Shown here piece by piece: positions 18,111 through 26,868 of a DNA stretch of 64,000 nucleotides (its first letter is position 1; the number at the start of each line of letters is the position of its first letter). The DNA is taken from positions 310,001 through 374,000 of the forward strand of contig CAVVFX010000003.1 in assembly GCA_963747535.1 (NCBI GenBank), read 5' to 3'. The notes under the pieces were generated by a model that was not told where the DNA came from, made no database searches, and saw only the letters and a program-made list of their open reading frames with translations. The position numbers were made by a program, and so were the translations under genes. This DNA comes from CAVVFX01 sp963747535 (lineage in GTDB: Bacteria > Acidobacteriota > Terriglobia > Bryobacterales > Bryobacteraceae).

Positions 18111-18153
18111 AGCGCAGGCGATAGTCATCGCGTGTCCAATGTTGCGGGTCATC
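18111..18153 (+). repeat. 43-bp dispersed repeat, copy B
   Basis: Matches 13376-13418 with two mismatches over 43 bases, same orientation. Both copies read through in the minus strand as a short open peptide, so they may derive from a coding segment. Confidence 0.75.
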
Positions 18154-18322
18154 TTCTCGTGGACGTCTGCCGAGCGGCCGAACACGGGTCCCGAAGAAGT
18201 AACGAGTTCACCAGACTACGCCAGTTCAACTGCCAACTTCCGGACATTGGACATCACCTCTGGTGGGGGCGGACATCAAGCACTTTCACGCTTCCGGAAC
18301 GCTGTTTGCTGACCCGCGCATG

Positions 18323-18357
18323 ATTGTTGGACGGAAGGGCTGTCCTCACCAGCTATC
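18323..18357 (+). repeat. 35-bp dispersed repeat upstream of esterase
   Basis: Starts ATTGTTGGACGGAAGGGCTG and ends CAGCTATC. It matches 19796-19830 with about five transitions over 35 bases. Each copy lies roughly 80-100 bases upstream of a start codon and is followed within 100 bases by the hexamer TATACT. Confidence 0.65.
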
Positions 18358-18396
18358 CAGTGCCCGCGATCAATGGAGGCTCGCAGTCATCGGCGC

Positions 18397-18427
18397 CCGA
18401 CAACTCTCTTTCGTGCCGGTGTATACT
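18397..18427 (+). promoter_or_regulatory. Weak promoter candidate of the esterase gene
   Basis: CCGACA at 18397-18402 and TATACT at 18422-18427 with a 19-base spacer, 8 bases before the ATG. The -10 is good, the -35 and spacing are poor. If real, the leader would be almost absent. Confidence 0.25.
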
Positions 18428-18435
18428 GGCCCACT

Positions 18436-19677
18436 ATGAAGATACTGGTTGCCTTCCTTGGCGTTGTGATTGCCGTTTTCGCCCAGACTCCGACACCCGC
18501 CGAAAGTATCGAGGCGGCGCGGAAAGGACCGGACACCACCGCGATGAAAAACCGAGTGGCAGGGATGACTGCTCCCACGCAGGTCACCGTGTGGGGCCAG
18601 GATTACCTGTTCCTGGCAACCTCGGCCTCACCGGTATCCGTGTCAATCGACCTGCAGCCGCAGAGACAGCTGGCGCAGGTCGACGGAAACCATTGGATGC
18701 TGCTCACCAAAATGCGCACCGGCGTTCTGCATCAATATCAGTTCTATACAGCAGGCAAACCCCTCGGGGCGCGCGGCGATGCAGTGGGATACAATCCCGA
18801 CTCTTATCCGAAGCCCGGCGTGCCGCACGGCAAGCTCTCCGAGAAACACACCCTGACCAGCAAAATTTACGACGGTATGAAATACGACTATTGGGTCTAC
18901 GCGTCACCCGGCGTCGATCCGAACGTGCAGTCGCCCCTCATGGTCTGGCAGGACGGTCAAGGCCTCACGGGGGAGCTGAGCGGACTCCGCCTGATCACTG
19001 TGACGGAGAACCTGGTGCAACAGGGACTATTGCCGCCTATCGTTCATGTGATGGTCGCTCCCGGTACTTCGCCGGACGGACGCGCAATGCGCTCTGTCGA
19101 GTACGACACGGTCAGTGACCGCTATCCGCGCTTCCTGATGGAAGAAGTGCTGCCTGAGGTCGAGAAGACCTACAAACTCAGACAGGACGGCTATAGCCGG
19201 GCCATTGCGGGAGAGTCGTCGGGCGGAATCTGCGCTTTCAACGCCGCGTGGTTCATGCCCGACAAATTTGCGCGCGTGCACTCGGCAGTAGGCAGCTTTA
19301 CGTCAATCCAGTGGCGATCCAAAGAGAATGTCGACGGCGGCAACGTCTACCCGTTTATGGTACGCAAGGAAGCGAAGCGGAATATCCGGATGTGGATGAG
19401 CGACGGCGCCGACGACCTGGAGAACAACCACGGGTCGTGGCCCATGCAGAATATCCAGATGGCGAACTCACTGAAGTTTCGCGAGTACGATTTCCATTTC
19501 CGGTTCGGCACCGCGGCTCACGGCGGCGCTCAGGCTGCGCTCGATCTGCCGGAATCGCTGACCTGGCTGTGGCGGGATTATGACCCGAAGAAGACCTCGC
19601 AGGACTTTACGATGGATCCGGCGGAAAAGGAGAAGCCCTACTTTCGGGTGACCCTTTTGAATCGCGACGCGTGGTAA
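18436..19677 (+). CDS. Secreted esterase (enterochelin esterase/PF00756-like)
   Basis: A 413-residue protein with a signal peptide (MKILVAFLGVVIAVFAQT). An N-terminal early-set-like domain precedes the alpha/beta hydrolase fold. The nucleophile motif is GESSG (residues 259-263, Ser261), followed by the typical ICAFNAAWFMPDKFARVHSA. The candidate acid and His are in MSDGADDLENNHGS and TAAHGGAQAAL. Members hydrolyse ester bonds of siderophores or plant-wall phenolics. The start at 18436 gives a signal peptide; an upstream in-frame Met at 18373 would hide it. Monocistronic. Confidence 0.83.
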   Translation: MKILVAFLGVVIAVFAQTPTPAESIEAARKGPDTTAMKNRVAGMTAPTQVTVWGQDYLFLATSASPVSVSIDLQPQRQLAQVDGNHWMLLTKMRTGVLHQYQFYTAGKPLGARGDAVGYNPDSYPKPGVPHGKLSEKHTLTSKIYDGMKYDYWVYASPGVDPNVQSPLMVWQDGQGLTGELSGLRLITVTENLVQQGLLPPIVHVMVAPGTSPDGRAMRSVEYDTVSDRYPRFLMEEVLPEVEKTYKLRQDGYSRAIAGESSGGICAFNAAWFMPDKFARVHSAVGSFTSIQWRSKENVDGGNVYPFMVRKEAKRNIRMWMSDGADDLENNHGSWPMQNIQMANSLKFREYDFHFRFGTAAHGGAQAALDLPESLTWLWRDYDPKKTSQDFTMDPAEKEKPYFRVTLLNRDAW

Positions 19678-19795
19678 CGGCCGCGGCGATCGACACCTCG
19701 CAGTTGGGGCTTTAGGGCGGATCGAATTGCGGTTAGTCTTGTGATGGTGGGCCGCAGCGGTGGATTAAAAAGCCGTTTTGCAGCCGACAGTCGGA

Positions 19796-19830
19796 ATTGT
19801 TGGATGGAAGGGCTGTTCTCATCAGCCATC
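19796..19830 (+). repeat. 35-bp dispersed repeat upstream of STAND gene
   Basis: Second copy of the repeat at 18323-18357, same orientation. It precedes the promoter candidate of the DUF4062-STAND gene. Confidence 0.65.
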
Positions 19831-19855
19831 GCAATCTTTCGAGTAGGACTACCGA

Positions 19856-19883
19856 TTGCGTCGACCCGAGTTCTGAGTATACT
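19856..19883 (+). promoter_or_regulatory. Sigma70-like promoter candidate of the STAND gene
   Basis: TTGCGT at 19856-19861 and TATACT at 19878-19883 with a 16-base spacer, about 45 bases before the start codon. Both boxes are close to consensus, so this is a reasonable housekeeping promoter, but only sequence supports it. Confidence 0.35.
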
Positions 19884-19927
19884 GGGCGATGAATTAGGTA
19901 ATCCGGGGTTGGATTCTGAGTCGAGGG

Positions 19928-22900
19928 ATGTGGCGTATGACTCCCACCAGCAGGACGTTTCGCGTCTTTCTCAGTTCCACGTTCAACGATTTGCGCGAGG
20001 AACGAAACGCCCTTCACCGGGACGTGTTTCCGGTCCTGCGCCAGCTCGCGATGGCACATGGAGCGAGATTTCAGGTAATCGACCTCCGTTGGGGCGTCAC
20101 CGATAACGCTGCGTTCGACCAGCGCACAGTGGCGATTTGTCTCGAAGAAATTCGCCGCTGCCAATCCAACAGATTGAAACCAAATTTCTTGATTCTGCTG
20201 GGTGACCGCTACGGATGGCGCCCGCTTCCGGACGAGATCCCCGCCGCGACGTTCGACTCAATTCAAAGGTTGTACCCTCGGGACTCCAGCGGGCTTGAGC
20301 TTTTGAAAAACTGGTACCAGCGTGACGATAATGCACTACCGCCGGTGTATTATCTCAAGTCGCGGACTGGCAAGTGGCGGTCCCCTGATTCCTGGAAGGA
20401 GATCGAGCAAAAGCTGCTCGCGGTGCTGGAAGTGGCAAGCTCTGTTCTTCCCGCGGACAGCCATCTCTGGAGCTGGGGCCTTTCCGCAACAGAGATGGAG
20501 ATCCATCTCGGGGCGCTCGAGGTAGCCAATGGTCGCGATCACGTCTACTGTTTCGCCCGCACGATCCGGGGATTCCCAACCGACTTGCCGGCCTCCCAGT
20601 ACTTCGATTACGATCCATCAGGTGCTTTGGATTCCGGCTCGCAGAAGCGCCTTTCGACGCTGAAAAATGAGCTCTCCCGCAGCCTCGGGAGCAGAAACTA
20701 CCTCCCCTTTCCCGTACGGTGGGCCGGTGATCGCATTGCCGCGGATCATCTTTCAGACGATCCGGCACCGGGTGAATTCAATCTTTGCCGAGAGGTACGC
20801 AGTGCTCTCGAACAGATCTTGCGCCGCGAATTGGAATCTCTGAAAGAACAGGATCCACTGGATCGCGAGATTGACGAGCACGCAAGTTTTTCCGCCCAGA
20901 GGTCCGCTGGTTTCACCGGCCGTAAAGAACTTCTGGCTCGCATCGCACGCCACCTTGAGGAGGCGAGCGAAAACCCGCTCGTGGTTTGGGGCCCGGGGGG
21001 CTCCGGCAAGTCGGCGTTGATGAGCCAGGCGAGCATTGATGCATGCGACAGATTTGGAACCGCGCAGGTGATCCGCCGCTTTATCGGGGCTACTCCGGAT
21101 TCAACTAGCGCGCGCGGCTTGCTGGAGAGCTGCAGCCGGGAAATTTCCCGCAAGTACGGCTGGGATGAGACCACCGTACCCACGGACTATCGCGACCTTG
21201 TACAGGACTTTTCCCATCGCCTCCTGCGGATTCCCGAGGACAGGCCGCTCGCGGTCTTTCTCGATGGCCTCGACCAGCTTTCGGCGGCCGACTACGCGCG
21301 CAGTTTGAGCTGGCTTCCCAACCCCTTGCCCCCAGCCGCGCGCCTGGTGGTGTCCACACTGCCCGCGCCTGAGCTCGGCTACGAAGTTCTGGCGGCGCGG
21401 AACGCTGGGCAGCCGGAGAAAATGCTCGAGATCCCTGCCATGCCAGTGGCGGATTCGATAACGATGTTGAAAGGGCTGCTGAAGGAGACATTCCGCACGC
21501 TTCAACCCCGCCAGCAATCGAACCTGATCGGTGGCTTAGAGAGATGCCCGCTGCCGCTGTACGTCAAGCTGATCTCGGAAGAGGCGCGCCTTTGGAAATC
21601 GCACGACCCGCCGGCCCAGCCGGGCTCGGATATCCCGAACGTTATACAGGAGCTGTTTGCCAGGCTGTCCCAGCCCGCGAACCACAACTCCCTGATTGTC
21701 TCGCGATCCCTCGGTTATCTCGCCTCGGGCAAAATCGGGTTGACTGAAGATGAGTTGCTCGACCTGCTCTCGCGGGATGCCACCGTCATGGACACCGTCA
21801 GACGCTTGGCCCATCACGAAATCGGTGCAAGCGATCCGCTACCCGTGGTTTTATGGTCGAGGCTGTACTTTGATTTGAAGCCGTATCTAAGCGAGCGCGC
21901 TGCCGATCGCACCATCGTATTGTCATTTTTTCACCGGCAGTTCAAAGAGATTGTCGACGCGCAGTTTCTGGGCGGGGGTGAGGGCGAGGCGCGACACCGC
22001 CAGGTGGCCGAATACCTGGCAGACATGGACACCGTCGTCAGAGCACCCGGACATGCCAATCTCAACGTCCGCAAACTCTCTGAGCTACCCTACCAACAGC
22101 GGAAAGCGAAAATGTGGCGGAACCTCGAGGAAACACTTTGCAATTTGGAGTTCATGCAGGCGAAATGCCACGCCGGACTGATCTACGATCTAATAGCCGA
22201 TTACGATGCGACTCTCCGCGATCCGGAACTGCCCTCCCAATTACACGCTAGGATCGAAGAGTTCGGCCGATTCGTGCGCGCCCGCAGCCATGTGTTAGCC
22301 AGGCATCCGGGTCTTTTTTCCCAACTGGCGCTGAACGAACCCGATGTTACCGCGCCCGCAAAAGCTGCGCAAGAGATCCTGCGGCCGGATACCGGCGTGC
22401 CACATTTCCGTTGGGTCAACAAGCTGCAGTCGGTAAGTTCCTGCGTCCTCACGTTAACCGGCCATAGGGATACGGTGAATACATGCGCCGTCTCGCCCGA
22501 CGGGAAACGCATCGTCTCGGGAGCGTCGGATGCACAGCTCATTATTTGGAATGCGTCGAGCGGTGAACAAATGCGGACGCTCCCGCATCCGGCATCGGTG
22601 GAAATTTGCCTCTTCTCGCCGGACGGCCGCCGAATCCTCGCCGGTACACGCGACGGGCACATCTGCATTTGGGACGCCTTTGACTACCAGTTGCTGTTCC
22701 AGGAGCAGGTCCACACTGATCCCATCGCCAACGCGGCGTTCTCGCGAAATGGGACCCGGTTCGCCACTACCTCCTGGGATTGTACGCTGGCAATCCGCGA
22801 TACGGCCACGGGCGGCCTCATCCGCAGTCTGAAGCAGGAGAGCCAGGTGCTTTCCTGCGACTTTCACCCGGATGGCGGCACCATCCTGTGCGGCACGAAT

Positions 22901-25246
22901 GAAGGAAGACTCAGGATCTGGGACCTCAAAACCTGGCAGGAGCGGCGAGGACCGTCGGGGCATCAGGGCGCGATCTACCGCTGCATGTTTTCGAAAGATG
23001 GCGGACAGATTTTTTCATGTTCCCAAGATGGAACACTCAAGCGATGGAACGCCTTCAGCTTCGAGCCCGAAGCCACATATTCCGGCCATCGGGCGGCGGT
23101 ATGGAGCTTTGCCCTCTCTCCCGACGAGACCCGCATGGTATCTGGCTCCGAAGACAAGAGCCTCATCGTTTGGGATCTCAGAACCTGTCAGTCCGTTGCC
23201 TTCCTGCGGGAGCACTCGGGCGCCATTTGGGGCGTGTCTTACGGTCCCGACTCGAATACTGTGGTCTCGGCCGCTTGGGATTGGACGGTAAAGGTCTGGA
23301 GCCTGGCGTCCGCTGAAGGAGAGCCTGCCCCTGCCGGGACCAAGGCAAGGCTGGCGGGAGAGCCGCTAGCAGAGCAACGGGTGGCCGGACCGGTGATCTC
23401 CTGCGATGTCTCACCGGACGGACGCTATGTTGCCGCTGGCTCCGCCGACGGGCACGTGCGATTGTGGCACACGAAGACTGCGTCGCTCCAAGCCGATATT
23501 CCGGCGCACGCCGATTACGTACTGATGACGAAGTTCTCGCCCGATGGACATTACCTGCTGACGGGAACTTACACCGGCTTCATTCGATTGCTCGATACCT
23601 CATCTCGCCGGTTCGTTGCTGACCTGGGCGGTCACGAGGACTACCTCCTGTCGGCATCTTTTTCGCAGGACGGACGGGGGATGCTGACTTGTTCTGGAAG
23701 CAAAATTCAAATCTGGGATATGACTCAAGGGGAACCGCGATCCGTGGCCACGTGGACGTCGCCTGAATCGGGGTTCACGATGGCTGCCATGGCGCCCGAT
23801 GGCTCTTGGGCGGTAACCGGTGATGGAGGCGGTTTGATCGAGCTTCGCGCTGTACCTTCGGGTGAAATGATAAGCGCCCTGGGCCGGCATGCAGAACTTG
23901 GTATAGGGGCGTTGTCCCGGGATGGAACCATGTTGGCGACCGTGGCGAATGTTGGAACACTGAAGCTGTGGAGTATCTCGGAAAAGCGGCAATCAGGCTC
24001 CATTCAAGCCCACGAGCGAGCGATTGACTCCTGCAACTTCTCAGCCGACGGAAAGAAACTCGTAACCACTTCATGGGATGGCCTGGTGAAAATCTGGCAA
24101 ACCGGCTTTCTGGAAAATCCCATAGTCCTGGCGGGACATGTCGACCAGTTGCAGGACGCCTGTTTCACTCCCGACGGGGAGCGCGTGGTGTCGGCCTCAA
24201 TGGATGGAACCGTGCGTTTCTGGAACGCAGCTACCGGTAGTGAAATCGGGACCTTCCTCGCGCAAGGTGACTCGGCCAGTGTGTGTGTCCTGTCTCCGGA
24301 CGGCCAGTACGCGATATCGGCCTCCCATCGTGGCGCCGCCAGGATCTGGTCTATATCTTCGGGGGCTCTCGAAGGCACGCTTCGTGGTCACACCCTCGAG
24401 GTAAACGCGTGTGCCTTCTCCCCGGATGGACATTACGTTTGTACCGCCTCGGCGGATCAGACGGTCAAGCTATGGGACTGGCGAACAGGGCGGGAATTGC
24501 TGACATACCGGGGGCACGCTGGACCAGTCACGTGCTGCGCATTCTCGGCGGAAGGCGGCCGGATAGCCTCCGGATCGCGAGACGGGACCGTTCGAATCTG
24601 GAGCGCAAATTCGGATGAACTGCTGGCCGTTCTGAAAGGACACGATAGCTGGATAAGGCATATTCTCTGGAATGGCCAACACGTCATCTCATCGGGTGGG
24701 GGAGCGATCTTTGTCTGGGATAGCGCGACGGGAGCGATCGTGGAATCTTTTTCATCGAACGCGGATATCATTTGCTCGATGGCCATCGATGCCTCCGGCT
24801 CGTGTCTGATTTGTGGAATGGTAAACGGCGCCGCCGCAATTTGCCAGTTGGGATCCGGTTCGCCGATGATCCCCTTGGGCGGCCACGCCGGGCCCGTCCG
24901 CTGCTGTGCACTGTCGCGCGACGGGTCTATGGCGTACACGGGGTCCATGGATCGCACCGGCTGTATCTGGGACGTTCGCGAAAGGAAACTCACGACTATC
25001 CTCGCCGGACACGAACATTGGATAGTGGCGGCCGCCTTTTCGCCGGGCGGTGGACTGCTGTTCTCGAGTTCGCAGGATCAGTACTTGAAGGTTTGGGACG
25101 TCCGCACCGGCGGACAGTTGTGCGAGTACTGGGCCGGCGCGCCAGCAATATCCATCGCCGTCGATTCAAATTCGAAGAGGCTCACGCTGGGATGCGCCAC
25201 GGGACAGGTTCACATTCTGGAATTCGTGTCGTCCGGATCGTGGTAG
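19928..25246 (+). CDS. DUF4062 - STAND/NACHT-like NTPase - WD40 repeat protein
   Basis: A 1772-residue protein in one unbroken frame. Residues about 10-180 form a DUF4062 domain (TFRVFLSSTFNDLREERNAL, VIDLRWGVTDNAAFDQRTVA), the N-terminal module also seen in TEP1/NPHP3-like proteins. A P-loop NTPase follows, with Walker A GPGGSGKS (about 355-362) and Walker B-like LAVFLDGLDQLS (about 441-452). A helical linker runs to about 835. From about 840 to the end I count about 22 WD40-type repeats (for example TLTGHRDTVNTCAVSPDGKR, VKLWDW), enough for three seven-bladed propellers. This is a STAND signal-transduction ATPase: the propellers sense, nucleotide binding switches, DUF4062 signals. ATG 19928 or 19937 may be the start. 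Monocistronic; target unknown. Confidence 0.88.
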   Translation: MWRMTPTSRTFRVFLSSTFNDLREERNALHRDVFPVLRQLAMAHGARFQVIDLRWGVTDNAAFDQRTVAICLEEIRRCQSNRLKPNFLILLGDRYGWRPLPDEIPAATFDSIQRLYPRDSSGLELLKNWYQRDDNALPPVYYLKSRTGKWRSPDSWKEIEQKLLAVLEVASSVLPADSHLWSWGLSATEMEIHLGALEVANGRDHVYCFARTIRGFPTDLPASQYFDYDPSGALDSGSQKRLSTLKNELSRSLGSRNYLPFPVRWAGDRIAADHLSDDPAPGEFNLCREVRSALEQILRRELESLKEQDPLDREIDEHASFSAQRSAGFTGRKELLARIARHLEEASENPLVVWGPGGSGKSALMSQASIDACDRFGTAQVIRRFIGATPDSTSARGLLESCSREISRKYGWDETTVPTDYRDLVQDFSHRLLRIPEDRPLAVFLDGLDQLSAADYARSLSWLPNPLPPAARLVVSTLPAPELGYEVLAARNAGQPEKMLEIPAMPVADSITMLKGLLKETFRTLQPRQQSNLIGGLERCPLPLYVKLISEEARLWKSHDPPAQPGSDIPNVIQELFARLSQPANHNSLIVSRSLGYLASGKIGLTEDELLDLLSRDATVMDTVRRLAHHEIGASDPLPVVLWSRLYFDLKPYLSERAADRTIVLSFFHRQFKEIVDAQFLGGGEGEARHRQVAEYLADMDTVVRAPGHANLNVRKLSELPYQQRKAKMWRNLEETLCNLEFMQAKCHAGLIYDLIADYDATLRDPELPSQLHARIEEFGRFVRARSHVLARHPGLFSQLALNEPDVTAPAKAAQEILRPDTGVPHFRWVNKLQSVSSCVLTLTGHRDTVNTCAVSPDGKRIVSGASDAQLIIWNASSGEQMRTLPHPASVEICLFSPDGRRILAGTRDGHICIWDAFDYQLLFQEQVHTDPIANAAFSRNGTRFATTSWDCTLAIRDTATGGLIRSLKQESQVLSCDFHPDGGTILCGTNEGRLRIWDLKTWQERRGPSGHQGAIYRCMFSKDGGQIFSCSQDGTLKRWNAFSFEPEATYSGHRAAVWSFALSPDETRMVSGSEDKSLIVWDLRTCQSVAFLREHSGAIWGVSYGPDSNTVVSAAWDWTVKVWSLASAEGEPAPAGTKARLAGEPLAEQRVAGPVISCDVSPDGRYVAAGSADGHVRLWHTKTASLQADIPAHADYVLMTKFSPDGHYLLTGTYTGFIRLLDTSSRRFVADLGGHEDYLLSASFSQDGRGMLTCSGSKIQIWDMTQGEPRSVATWTSPESGFTMAAMAPDGSWAVTGDGGGLIELRAVPSGEMISALGRHAELGIGALSRDGTMLATVANVGTLKLWSISEKRQSGSIQAHERAIDSCNFSADGKKLVTTSWDGLVKIWQTGFLENPIVLAGHVDQLQDACFTPDGERVVSASMDGTVRFWNAATGSEIGTFLAQGDSASVCVLSPDGQYAISASHRGAARIWSISSGALEGTLRGHTLEVNACAFSPDGHYVCTASADQTVKLWDWRTGRELLTYRGHAGPVTCCAFSAEGGRIASGSRDGTVRIWSANSDELLAVLKGHDSWIRHILWNGQHVISSGGGAIFVWDSATGAIVESFSSNADIICSMAIDASGSCLICGMVNGAAAICQLGSGSPMIPLGGHAGPVRCCALSRDGSMAYTGSMDRTGCIWDVRERKLTTILAGHEHWIVAAAFSPGGGLLFSSSQDQYLKVWDVRTGGQLCEYWAGAPAISIAVDSNSKRLTLGCATGQVHILEFVSSGSW

Positions 25247-25252
25247 TACCCG

Positions 25253-25272
25253 TCACAGCTCAAAAGCTGTGA
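25253..25272. terminator. Perfect 8-bp hairpin after the STAND gene
   Basis: TCACAGCT-CAAA-AGCTGTGA, a perfect 8-bp stem with a 4-base loop, begins 7 bases after the STAND stop codon. There is no T-run behind it, so it is not a classical intrinsic terminator, but it may stabilise the mRNA 3' end. Confidence 0.4.
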
Positions 25273-25480
25273 TGAAATACTCGGGGATGAGAGGGCGCCC
25301 CGTGGTCTGCTCCATTATCTGATCGAGCGTGAACCGTCCGCCGCGGGAGTAGCGCTTGTCTTCAGGTTTTTCTTGATAAATGTCTCTTCCCGCTTCGAGT
25401 GCGGCCAGGGCGATCCGCGAATGCCAGAGACCTTCTTGCTTCCGCGAGCAGTCAGCGGTGTAATAGAGTTTCCTATGGAA
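25253..25480 (-). pseudogene. Coding-like fragment with Gfo/Idh-like EKP motif
   Basis: Without a start codon, the minus frame ending at the TGA 25253-25255 reads KLYYTADCSRKQEGLWHSRI, then ALAALEAGRDIYQEKPEDKR and TLDQIMEQTTGRPLIPEYFI. The H-x-IALAALEAG-x-IY-EKP pattern matches the Gfo/Idh/MocA coenzyme-binding motif; the residues after it do not follow the family. It overlaps the first bases of the DegT gene. It is best read as a truncated remnant, possibly of a chimeric origin. Confidence 0.35.
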
Positions 25481-26866
25481 ACTCAGGAAATGAAATCTTT
25501 GGGCAAGACCCTCAGCCGCCGGCGATTCCTCGAAGCTGGAACCGCTGCGGGTTCAGTCGCGCGGTCGCTCGCCATCGGTGGCGCTGTATTGGCGCCGACT
25601 CGCACGGGTCGTGCGGGCGTTACCGACGAACCGGCATTGCTCGGCGGCACGCCGGTTAAAGGAGATGCGTTCCCGGGTTGGCCGGTGTCCGACGCGTCTG
25701 ACGAGAACGCCGTCGCTGGCGTTGTTCGCAGCGGGCACTGGGGACGCGGCGGTTCGAAAAAGGTTGTCGCGTTCGAACAGCAGTTCGCGCAACTGATGAA
25801 TGGCAAGGCTTGCCTTGCGACCTCCAGCGGGACGACTGCATTGTTCACCTCGTTGAACGCCCTGGGAATCGGACCCGGCGACGAGGTGATCGTGCCGCCG
25901 TACACCTTTGTCGCCTGCGTCAACGTCATCCTGGGCTGCCACGCGCTGCCGGTCTTCGTCGATACGGATCCGCACACTTTCCAGCTTGACGCCGCGAAAC
26001 TGGACGCACTGGTCACCGAGCGGACGCGGGCCGTTCTGGCGGTTCACCTGGGAGGCGCGACATTCGACGTCGATGCGGTTCAGGCATTCGCGCGCAAGCA
26101 CAACCTTGCAGTTGTCGAAGACAGCTGCCAGTCGCACCTCGCCGAGTGGAAAGGCAAGCGGACGGGATCGTTTGGATCGGCGGGCTGCTTTAGTTTTCAG
26201 GCCAGCAAGAATCTGAATTCGGGCGAAGGCGGCGCGATCATCGGACCGTCACAGGAGTACATCGAGAAGTGCTATACGTTCCACAATAACGGCAGGTCTC
26301 GCGTACAGGCGGGCTACGATTTCTCCTACGTGAATCGCGGCTTCAATTTCCGCATGACCGAATTCCAGGGTGGATTGCTCACCGCGCAAATGACAAGGCT
26401 CGAAAACCAGTCGCTGAAGCGGACACAGAACGCGCAGTACCTGAGCGGAATGTTGCGTGAGATGGGGGGGCTCATGCCTGTGGAGACTTGTACGGGCTGC
26501 ACGCGCAACGCATATCACCTCTACATGATGCGCTACGACCCGCAGAAATTCGCCAGCCTGCCGCGAGACAAATTTCTCAAGGCGCTGGAGGCCGAGGGCA
26601 TCCCGGTGTCCGGCGGCTACCATCCGCTGAACAAGGAGCCGTTCCTGAAGAATGTGTTCGCGAGCCGCGGGTTCCAGGCGATCTATTCCAGGGAGCGTCT
26701 GGCCAAATGGGAGGATACCAATCACACGCCCGCGAACGATCAAGTCTGCGCGGAAGCGGTCTGGCTGACGCAAAACATGCTCATCGGGCCACGACGTGAC
26801 ATGGATCAGATCGTCGAAGCGGTGGGTAAGATCCAGCGGCACGCCGGCGAAATCACGAAGGCCTGA
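25475..26866 (+). CDS. DegT/DnrJ/EryC1 family aminotransferase with Tat signal
   Basis: A 463-residue PLP-dependent enzyme of the sugar aminotransferase/dehydratase fold type I. An N-terminal twin-arginine signal (TLSRRRFLEAGTAAGS) implies export in folded form. Core motifs: CLATSSGTTALFTSLNALGI, PGDEVIVPPYTFVACVN, VVEDSCQSHLAEWKG, and the cofactor lysine K245 in FQASKNLNSGEGG. Members normally act on nucleotide-sugars in the cytoplasm; Tat-tagged versions are found in Acidobacteria and Planctomycetes beside Gfo/Idh oxidoreductases, as here. ATG 25475 was chosen as it keeps the RR motif near the N-terminus; ATG 25490 is possible. The next gene starts 2 bases after the stop, so an operon is very likely. 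Confidence 0.87.
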   Translation: METQEMKSLGKTLSRRRFLEAGTAAGSVARSLAIGGAVLAPTRTGRAGVTDEPALLGGTPVKGDAFPGWPVSDASDENAVAGVVRSGHWGRGGSKKVVAFEQQFAQLMNGKACLATSSGTTALFTSLNALGIGPGDEVIVPPYTFVACVNVILGCHALPVFVDTDPHTFQLDAAKLDALVTERTRAVLAVHLGGATFDVDAVQAFARKHNLAVVEDSCQSHLAEWKGKRTGSFGSAGCFSFQASKNLNSGEGGAIIGPSQEYIEKCYTFHNNGRSRVQAGYDFSYVNRGFNFRMTEFQGGLLTAQMTRLENQSLKRTQNAQYLSGMLREMGGLMPVETCTGCTRNAYHLYMMRYDPQKFASLPRDKFLKALEAEGIPVSGGYHPLNKEPFLKNVFASRGFQAIYSRERLAKWEDTNHTPANDQVCAEAVWLTQNMLIGPRRDMDQIVEAVGKIQRHAGEITKA

Positions 26867-26868
26867 AC

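Larger units (their letters stand above)
17818..18435. other. About 0.6 kb, no gene; two dispersed repeats
   Basis: No convincing gene. Holds the second copy of the 43-bp repeat (18111-18153) and one copy of a 35-bp repeat (18323-18357). A minus-strand frame across 18000-18153 (HWTRDDYRLRSGRTAAAGSV...) has some coding character and may be the tail of a lost gene, as it includes the 43-bp repeat. Confidence 0.4.
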
